The notes under the pieces were generated by a model. That model made no database searches, was not told the DNA's origin, and was given only the letters and a program-made list of their open reading frames with translations. From Rhodanobacter sp. Root480 (GTDB taxonomy: Bacteria > Pseudomonadota > Gammaproteobacteria > Xanthomonadales > Rhodanobacteraceae): a stretch of 64,000 bases of DNA. Each line of letters starts with the position of its first letter. Positions within the stretch are counted from its first letter, which is position 1. The stretch lies in contig NZ_LMEX01000002.1 of NCBI RefSeq assembly GCF_001426645.1, positions 1 to 64,000 on the forward strand, in the 5' to 3' direction. This document shows, piece after piece, positions 56,018 through 64,000 of this stretch. A program made the position numbers and the translations under genes.

Positions 56018-56659
56018 TCAGGCGAAACCGTTCTGCTTCAAAAACGCCTCATCCAGCTTCGGCGCCTCGCCGCTGGACAGCAGCCGTTCGATGTAGCGCG
56101 CCACCACATCCACCTCGATGTTCACCGCATCGCCCACGCGGCGGGCGTGGAAGGCGGTGTGCTCGACGGTGTGCGGGATCAGGTTGACGCCGAAGCGATG
56201 GCCCGACACTTCGTTGACGGTGAGGCTGGTGCCGTCGATGCAGACCGAGCCCTTGGCGGCGATATAGCGCGACAGGCTGGCGGGCACTTCGAAGGTCCAG
56301 CGCTGCGAGCGGCCATCGGGCGTGACCGACACCACCTTGCCCAGCCCGTCGACGTGGCCGGACACCATGTGGCCGCCCAAACGGTCGGCGAGGCGCAAGG
56401 CCTTTTCCAGGTTCACCGGATCGCCGGCTTTCAATTTTCCGAGAGAAGTCAGCGACAGCGTTTCGTTGGAGACGTCCGCCGCGAAACCGCGCGCTTCCAG
56501 CGTGACCGCCGTGAGGCAGACACCGGAGACGGCGATGGAATCGCCCAGTTGCACGTCGCGGAGATCGAGGTCGGCGGTATCGACATGAAGCCGCACGTCG
56601 CCGCCACGCGGTTCGAGCCGCGCGATGCGGCCCACGCATTGGATGATGCCGGTAAACAT
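56018..56659 (-). CDS. ribE: Riboflavin synthase (alpha subunit)
   Basis: 213 residues starting MFTGIIQCVGRIARLEPRGG. Two lumazine-binding repeats are visible, the first with SVCLTAV-like VSGVCLTAVTLE, the second with DGTSLTVNEV and SGHVDG between. It dismutates 6,7-dimethyl-8-ribityllumazine to riboflavin. It is preceded by an FMN riboswitch and begins 134 nt downstream of it; the longer open frame overlaps the riboswitch and is rejected. Confidence 0.95.
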   Translation of the reverse strand: MFTGIIQCVGRIARLEPRGGDVRLHVDTADLDLRDVQLGDSIAVSGVCLTAVTLEARGFAADVSNETLSLTSLGKLKAGDPVNLEKALRLADRLGGHMVSGHVDGLGKVVSVTPDGRSQRWTFEVPASLSRYIAAKGSVCIDGTSLTVNEVSGHRFGVNLIPHTVEHTAFHARRVGDAVNIEVDVVARYIERLLSSGEAPKLDEAFLKQNGFA

Positions 56660-56792
56660 CAGCGCACCTCCGGCGGGAGGGCGAGGCGATGCCGTGACTG
56701 AACGATTTTCATGAAACGTTTCCCGCGTCGAAAAAAGCGAAAAACGCCTCAAGGCATGAGGCCTGACGCACGCCGCGAAGCGTGTGCCGTGC

Positions 56793-56953
56793 CGTCTTCT
56801 CTTTATCCGGACTTTGAGGATGCGGTTGCCCGCATCCAACCGTCGGCTCCGGAGTCTGACCGGATCTGCTGACCTTCCAGTGGGACTGGAAGCGCTCGCG
56901 GGCTCGCCTCGAAAGGCCTACCGCCGGTGGGGAATTTCGCCCCGCCCTGAAGA
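56793..56953 (-). promoter_or_regulatory. FMN riboswitch (RFN element)
   Basis: The minus strand shows all RFN landmarks in order: CTTCAGGGCGGGG, CCCCACCGGCGGTA, GCCCGCGAGCG, GGTCAGCAGATCCGG, TCCGGAGCCGACGG and AGTCCGGAT near the 3' end, followed by AAAGAGAAGACGG. A variable GCTTCCAGTC/ACTGGAAG stem lies in the middle. It precedes ribE and should repress the downstream riboflavin genes when FMN is abundant, probably at translation initiation. Confidence 0.93.
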
Positions 56954-57029
56954 CGTCGTACTGCCGGCCGAAGCCGGATGCGGCAGTCTAGCACCATCGC
57001 CGGCAGGCCCCTGCGCTTTCTGGCCTTCT

Positions 57030-57105
57030 GTGGGAGCGACTTCAGTCGCGATGCCTTTGTTTCAGCATCCCGAATAAGAGCATCGCGACTGAAGTCGCTC
57101 CTACA
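57030..57105. repeat. GTGGGAG/GTAG REP pair
   Basis: GTGGGAGCGACTTCAGTCGC and inverted GCGACTGAAGTCGCTCCTAC with a 34-nt spacer, between the Gfo/Idh gene and the riboswitch. Together with the riboswitch it fills the 465-nt gap before ribE. Confidence 0.87.
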
Positions 57106-57124
57106 GAAGGCGGCGCGTGCTGCG

Positions 57125-58150
57125 CTACAGCCCGATCTGCTGCCCCGTGGCGCGCCGGTAATCGCGCAGCACCTGATCCATCACCCACGTGGTGCGCACG
57201 CCGCTGGCGGCAAGGTCCGGGCAGACGGCTGGTTGGCCGTGGAGCTCGGCCACCAGGGTTTCGATCAGCGGCTGCTGGATGGTGCGCGGGTTCTCGATGT
57301 GGAACTCGCGCACGCCGGCGGCATTCTCCAGCCGGATCGGACCGTCGCCGAAGGTGGCGAAGGAAAGCCGGCCCGCATCGCCCGTCACCTCGGTGAGGTC
57401 GTGCCGCTGCAGCGCGTCGAAATTCCACAAGCCGGTACCGACCATGCCGTTGCCGAACGCGAACGCCATCGCCACGCTGTCCTCAGCCGGATAGCTGCCG
57501 CGCTGGTTGCTGGCGTGGCCACTGACGCGGGTGATGGGGCCGAACAGCCAGTCCAGGATGTTCAGCGTGTGGCAACCGATGTCCACGAACAGTCCGCCGC
57601 CGGAAATCGCCGGGTTCACATGCCAGTGCGGCGACTGCGGACCGTCGTAGCGCGGGTTGTGCGAGGCGGTATGCACGCAATGCACCGAGCGCGGCGTGCC
57701 GATGGCGCGCTCGTCGAACAGCAACTCGCGCACCTTGTGGAAGCGCGGCAGCATGCGCCGGTAATAGGCCACGAACACCGGCACGTTGGCGGCACGGCCG
57801 GCAGCCACGATGGCCTCGCACTCGGCCGTATCCATCGCGAAGGGCTTCTCCACGTAGACCGGCTTGCCCGCCGCGATGCTCATCAGCGCGTAGTGCTTGT
57901 GCGATGACGGCGGCGTGGCGACATAGACCGCATCCACGTCGGGATCGTCGACCAGCGCCTGGCCATCGTCATACCACTTCGCCACGCCATGGCGCTGCGC
58001 GTAATCGCGCGCCTTGTCGCCGTCGCGGCGCATCACCGCCACCAGCGCGGACCCTTCCACCTTCTGGAAGGCCGGACCGCTTTTCACCTCGGTCACATCG
58101 CCGCAACCGATGATGCCCCAGCGGATGGTTTTCGGGTTGGCACTGCTCAT
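57125..58150 (-). CDS. Gfo/Idh/MocA-family oxidoreductase
   Basis: 341 residues. Rossmann NAD(P)-binding start IRWGIIGCGDVTEVKSG, the family's EKP motif in GKPVYVEKPFAM and a C-terminal alpha/beta dimer domain with GGGLFVDIGCHTLNIL. Such enzymes oxidise or reduce sugars and related compounds; the substrate is unknown. It is an insertion in the usual ribD-ribE neighbourhood. Confidence 0.9.
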   Translation of the reverse strand: MSSANPKTIRWGIIGCGDVTEVKSGPAFQKVEGSALVAVMRRDGDKARDYAQRHGVAKWYDDGQALVDDPDVDAVYVATPPSSHKHYALMSIAAGKPVYVEKPFAMDTAECEAIVAAGRAANVPVFVAYYRRMLPRFHKVRELLFDERAIGTPRSVHCVHTASHNPRYDGPQSPHWHVNPAISGGGLFVDIGCHTLNILDWLFGPITRVSGHASNQRGSYPAEDSVAMAFAFGNGMVGTGLWNFDALQRHDLTEVTGDAGRLSFATFGDGPIRLENAAGVREFHIENPRTIQQPLIETLVAELHGQPAVCPDLAASGVRTTWVMDQVLRDYRRATGQQIGL

Positions 58151-58196
58151 GGCGATGGGCTCCTTGTGTGACGAACGGCCGCGGGACTTCGGCGGC

Positions 58197-59309
58197 TCAC
58201 GCGGGGCGCAGGCGCAAGCGGATGTCCGCGCCGAGCATGCGCTGGTCCAGCAACTGCAGCGACCAGCGTGAGGCCATGTCGGTCAGCCCCGGCAGGTTCA
58301 TCAGGGGCGCGGCTTCGCTGCCCAGCAGCACCGGTGCGATGTACAACAACAGCTCGTCCACCAGGCCGGCGGCGAACAATGCGCCGCACAGGGTCGGGCC
58401 AGCTTCGACGTGAATTTCGTTGCAATCGCGGCCGGCCAGCAGGGCCAGCACGGCATGCAGGTCGAGTGCGTCGCCCTGCTCCGGCACGCTGACGTATTCG
58501 ACATGGTTGGAACGCGTTGCAGCGGGCGTTGCGTTCGCCGCGTGCAGCAGCAGAGTGGGGGCTGAGCCATCCAGCACATGGCTGCCGGCGGGCGTGCGCA
58601 GATGGCGGTCGAGGATCACGCGCAGGGGCTTGAAGCCCTCTCCCCCGGCAGCGCCGGGGGAGAGGGAGTTTGAAGCCCGCCGTACGGTGAGCCGGGGGTT
58701 GTCGGCCAGCACGGTGCCGCTGCCGCTGAGGATCGCGGAGCTGCGTGCGCGCCAATGCTGCACGTCGGCGCGGGCAGCCTCACCGGTGATCCATTTGGAA
58801 TCGCCATTGGCCAGCGCGGTGCGGCCATCCAGGCTCATCGCCAGCTTCACTCGCACGAATGGACGTCCACGCTCGATGCGGCTGAAAAAGCCGATGTTCA
58901 GTTCGCGCGCGGCATCGCGCATCAAGCCGGTTTCGACCGTGATGCCGGCGGCGCGCAGGCGCGCCACGCCGCGACCGTCCACCTGGTCGAAGGGATCTTC
59001 AGCCGCCACCACGACCCGCCCTACGCCGGCCGACACCAACGCGTCGGCGCATGGCGGCGTGCGGCCGTGGTGGGCGCAGGGTTCCAGCGTCACGTAGGCG
59101 GTGGCACCGCGGGCGCGTTCGCCCGCGTCACGCAGGGCGAAGACCTCGGCGTGGGGTTCGCCGGCGCGCTGGTGGAAGCCGGTGCCAAGCACGGTTTCAC
59201 CGTCCGCGATCACGCATCCCACGCGTGGGTTGGGCGCCGTGGTGTACAGGCCGCACGCCGCGAGGCGCAAGGCGTGCGCCATGTGGGTGTGATCGGTTGC
59301 CGAAAACAT
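58197..59309 (-). CDS. ribD: Riboflavin biosynthesis bifunctional deaminase/reductase RibD
   Basis: 370 residues from MFSATDHTHMAHALRLAACG; an ATG six codons upstream (59327) is also possible. The N-terminal deaminase has the zinc site HAEV and PCAHHGRTPPCADAL; the C-terminal reductase has VKLAMSLDGRTA and ITGEAARADVQHWRA. It converts the product of GTP cyclohydrolase II to ribitylaminouracil phosphate. A palindromic element is inserted in frame in a surface loop of the reductase domain (RRASNSLSPGAAGGEGFKPL). Confidence 0.94.
   Translation of the reverse strand: MFSATDHTHMAHALRLAACGLYTTAPNPRVGCVIADGETVLGTGFHQRAGEPHAEVFALRDAGERARGATAYVTLEPCAHHGRTPPCADALVSAGVGRVVVAAEDPFDQVDGRGVARLRAAGITVETGLMRDAARELNIGFFSRIERGRPFVRVKLAMSLDGRTALANGDSKWITGEAARADVQHWRARSSAILSGSGTVLADNPRLTVRRASNSLSPGAAGGEGFKPLRVILDRHLRTPAGSHVLDGSAPTLLLHAANATPAATRSNHVEYVSVPEQGDALDLHAVLALLAGRDCNEIHVEAGPTLCGALFAAGLVDELLLYIAPVLLGSEAAPLMNLPGLTDMASRWSLQLLDQRMLGADIRLRLRPA
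58629..58674. repeat. Palindromic repeat inserted inside ribD
   Basis: CCCTCTCCCCCGGC-AGC-GCCGGGGGAGAGGG (about 58638-58668), flanked by GCTTGAAG and TTTGAAGC, is the same family as the palindromes at 24201 and 24612. It is read in frame as NSLSPGAAGGEGFKP. Confidence 0.8.
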
Positions 59310-59339
59310 CAGCCCATTCATCCGCATGTCAGCCGATCT

Positions 59340-59409
59340 GTGGGAGCGACTTCAGTCGCGATGCTCTTGATCTTTGCAGCAAAGGCATCGCGACTGAAGT
59401 CGCTCCCAC
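59340..59409. repeat. GTGGGAG-variant REP pair
   Basis: GTGGGAGCGACTTCAGTCGC and its inverted partner with a 29-nt spacer, between nrdR and ribD; very similar to the pair at 27061. Confidence 0.87.
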
Positions 59410-59429
59410 AGGGAAAGCGCGGCCTCATG

Positions 59430-59936
59430 CTATTTGGGTTTGCCGCCGCCAAGCAGCGGCAACTGCAGATCGGACAAGCCCGGCAGATCGCGCTCCAGCT
59501 TCTCGATCTCTTCGCGAAACGCGTGCACGTCTTCGAACTTGCGATAGACCGAGGCAAAGCGCACGTACGCCACCTGGTCGAGATTCTTCAGCTCGCGCAT
59601 CACCAACTCGCCCAGCTGGCGCGACGGGATCTCGCGCTCGCCGCTGCGGCGCAGGTCGTTGATGATGGTGCGCACGGCGCTGTCCACGTCATGGCTTGGC
59701 ACCGGCCGCTTCTGCAGCGCGCGCTCGAAACTCACGCGCAACTTGCGCTCGTCGAACGTCTCGCGCCGCTCGCCACTCTTCACGATCGTCGGCAACTTCA
59801 ACTCGGCCGTCTCGAACGTGTTGAATCGCTCACCGCACTGCGGACATTCGCGTCGCCGACGCACCGTGCTGCCGTCCTCGGTCAGCCGCGAATCGATCAC
59901 CCGCGTGTCTTCGTGCTGGCAGAAGGGGCAGTGCAT
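59430..59936 (-). CDS. nrdR: Transcriptional repressor NrdR
   Basis: 168 residues starting [19 protein letters not shown] zinc ribbon with CPFC and CPQC knuckles is followed by an ATP-cone domain ([16 protein letters not shown]). NrdR senses (d)ATP and represses ribonucleotide reductase genes. The upstream codons ([10 protein letters not shown]) are translation of the adjacent repeat, so the ATG at 59936 is chosen. Confidence 0.96.
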   Translation of the reverse strand: MHCPFCQHEDTRVIDSRLTEDGSTVRRRRECPQCGERFNTFETAELKLPTIVKSGERRETFDERKLRVSFERALQKRPVPSHDVDSAVRTIINDLRRSGEREIPSRQLGELVMRELKNLDQVAYVRFASVYRKFEDVHAFREEIEKLERDLPGLSDLQLPLLGGGKPK

Positions 59937-59942
59937 GGTTAG

Positions 59943-60036
59943 GGGAATCGGGAATGGAGAATGGGGAATGGGGAAAAGCAAAAGCGCCCGGGAAACCGGC
60001 TTTCACCGATTCCCCATTCCCCATTCCCGATTCCCG
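59943..60036. repeat. Intergenic inverted repeat, GGGAATC family
   Basis: GGGAATCGGGAATGGAGAAT and right arm CCCCATTCCCCATTCCCGAT around a spacer of about 30 nt, between glyA and nrdR. Confidence 0.87.
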
Positions 60037-60041
60037 GCATT

Positions 60042-61295
<1,254 letters not shown>

Positions 61296-61410
61296 TCTGG
61301 CCTCGGCGGGGTGGTGGCGGGATTTAGCCGGAAATTGTAGCGCTGCCGGGCTTTTGCGGCCACCGGCAGCTGGCTACACGCGGGTTCATCGGTGCGATGG
61401 CACAAGCCGC

Positions 61411-61416
61411 TATAAT
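61411..61416 (+). promoter_or_regulatory. ettA promoter -10 box
   Basis: A perfect TATAAT lies 68 nt upstream of the ettA start codon, in the divergent glyA/ettA gap. The -35 region is weak (TTCATC at 61385-61390). Confidence 0.45.
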
Positions 61417-61483
61417 GCGCGGTTTGATGAATTCCCTTTCCGCGCCGCCCGTCGGTGGCGCGGTGCACGCTTTCGGAGGTTGC

Positions 61484-63148
<1,665 letters not shown>

Positions 63149-63154
63149 GCTCTG

Positions 63155-63258
63155 CTCCTCCCCCTGCGCGCAGGGGGAGGTTGGGAGGGGGTTGTCCGGG
63201 CTGGCGGGGAGATCAAAAGCACCCCACCCCAACCCTCCCCTGCATGCAGGGGAGGGAG
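63155..63258. repeat. Intergenic inverted repeat, CTCCCCCTGC family
   Basis: CTCCCCCTGCGCGCAGGGGG and CCCTCCCCTGCATGCAGGGG hairpins with AAAAGCACC in the spacer, directly after ettA. Confidence 0.87.
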
Positions 63259-63274
63259 CAAAGGCCACAAGCGA

Positions 63275-63308
63275 GAAAACACTCCGCCGCAGCGGGGTGT
63301 TTTCGTTT
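63275..63308 (+). terminator. Bidirectional rho-independent terminator
   Basis: GAAAACACTCCGC (63275-63287) pairs with GCGGGGTGTTTTC (63292-63304), a 13-bp stem with one G-T pair and a 4-nt loop; A-run and T-run at the two feet serve transcription from both sides. It separates the convergent ettA and glycosidase genes. Confidence 0.8.
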
Positions 63309-64000
63309 CAGGCCTCGACGGTCAGGAGGGCGGCACTGCCACGCGGCAGCGACAACGCGCCCCGCCCCGCATCGATCCGCAGCGTTTCATCGGAAACCGG
63401 CGACCACTCGCCCGCATGCCCCACGGCGGCGCCAGCCAGCGTGGTGTGGTGCACGTCGTCGATGCCCGGCGCCTGCAGACGCCACACCTTGGCCGCACTT
63501 CCCGCGTGGCCGAAATCCACCTGCAGATCCACATCACGCTGCAGATCCTTGTTGAACACCGCCAGCAGGCGCTGTCCGCCACGGTCGGCCGCGTAGGCGG
63601 TGAGGTTGGCGCCGTTCGCACGGAGCGCGGCATCGACGAAACCCGCCCCCGCGAACTGCCGCGCCAGCAACAACCCGTAATACAGCGGGCGGGCGTAATA
63701 ACCCTCCTCCGCATCGCCGGCGATGGGCGTGTAGCGGCCGCTGATCGCATCCAGCCGCTGCTCGTAGGTGGCACCCTTCGGCGCCGTCGCCACGTTCTTG
63801 TTGAGCGATGCCTCCAGCACCGACAGCGTGCCGGAGTGGATGTTGATGCCGTCCACGCCGGCCTGTGCGCAAGCCAGCGCGAAATCGCCGCCCCACAACG
63901 CCGAAGCGAACGTATTGCTGACACCCAGCTTGCCGCCGCCCCAGTAGGAGTTCGCTTCGGTCAGCAGGAACGGCAGCTTCTTCGCCGCCGCCACCTTCGC
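63308..64000 (-). CDS. GH79-like glycoside hydrolase, C-terminal part
   Basis: 231 codons are visible; the frame is open at the window edge, so the start is missing. PFLLTEANSYWGGGKLGVSN followed by TFASALWGGDFAL resembles the nucleophile-Glu region of GH79 heparanase/beta-glucuronidase enzymes (GETSSAYGGG...), followed by YYARPLYYGLLLARQFAG and a C-terminal beta domain. It probably cleaves a glycoside bond in a uronic-acid-containing glycan. Assignment to GH79 rests on motif resemblance only. Confidence 0.65.
   Translation of the reverse strand, partial: AKVAAAKKLPFLLTEANSYWGGGKLGVSNTFASALWGGDFALACAQAGVDGINIHSGTLSVLEASLNKNVATAPKGATYEQRLDAISGRYTPIAGDAEEGYYARPLYYGLLLARQFAGAGFVDAALRANGANLTAYAADRGGQRLLAVFNKDLQRDVDLQVDFGHAGSAAKVWRLQAPGIDDVHHTTLAGAAVGHAGEWSPVSDETLRIDAGRGALSLPRGSAALLTVEA

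Overview
The window is GC-rich chromosomal DNA of a gammaproteobacterium of the Xanthomonadales, most likely Rhodanobacteraceae (Rhodanobacter, Dyella or Frateuria type). I infer this from protein similarity, from conserved gene orders (tRNA-Tyr/Gly/Thr-tuf; lolB-ispE-tRNA-Gln-prs-rplY-pth-ychF; glyA-nrdR-ribD-ribE-ribBA-ribH-nusB-thiL-pgpA) and from many short palindromic intergenic repeats, including GTAG-type REP elements. No database search was possible.

Layout. 1-5.8 kb: EF-Tu 5' end, its tRNA leader operon, a thioesterase, a two-gene partner-switching module (phosphatase/kinase fusion plus STAS antagonist), ychF and pth. 5.8-16.3 kb: housekeeping genes (rplY, prs, tRNA-Gln, ispE fused in frame to an acetyltransferase, lolB, a TPR lipoprotein, hemA, prfA, acylphosphatase, a TlpA-like thioredoxin, YihY). 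16.4-25.6 kb: wrbA, a polytopic membrane protein with a family 2 glycosyltransferase, an AidB-like acyl-CoA dehydrogenase, a short asparaginase-like protein, a ThrE-type exporter, and an NfeD/slipin pair split by a DUF559 gene.

25.6-46.1 kb is the most unusual region: one minus-strand array encoding a periplasmic adaptor, one MacB/LolD-type ATPase, five consecutive pairs of MacB/FtsX-type permeases (ten genes), a secreted alpha/beta hydrolase, then an NtrC-type regulator, a small secreted protein and a sensor histidine kinase. A near-consensus sigma-54 promoter and a TGTCCGCGGACA palindrome with extra half-sites lie upstream of the adaptor gene. The picture is a self-regulated exporter with one energy module and a repertoire of permease pairs. 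Repeats separate several pairs, and two of these spacers are near copies of each other.

46-50 kb: a Fur-box-controlled hemP, an aldo/keto reductase, a lipoprotein and a DOPA-dioxygenase-like gene. 50.17-50.72 kb is an AT-rich one-gene integron cassette with a recognisable attC site and no integrase nearby. 50.9-61.3 kb: pgpA, thiL, nusB and the riboflavin genes with an FMN riboswitch before ribE, plus ldcA-like, Gfo/Idh, nrdR and glyA genes. 61.4-64 kb: ettA and the 3' part of a GH79-like glycosidase gene running off the window.
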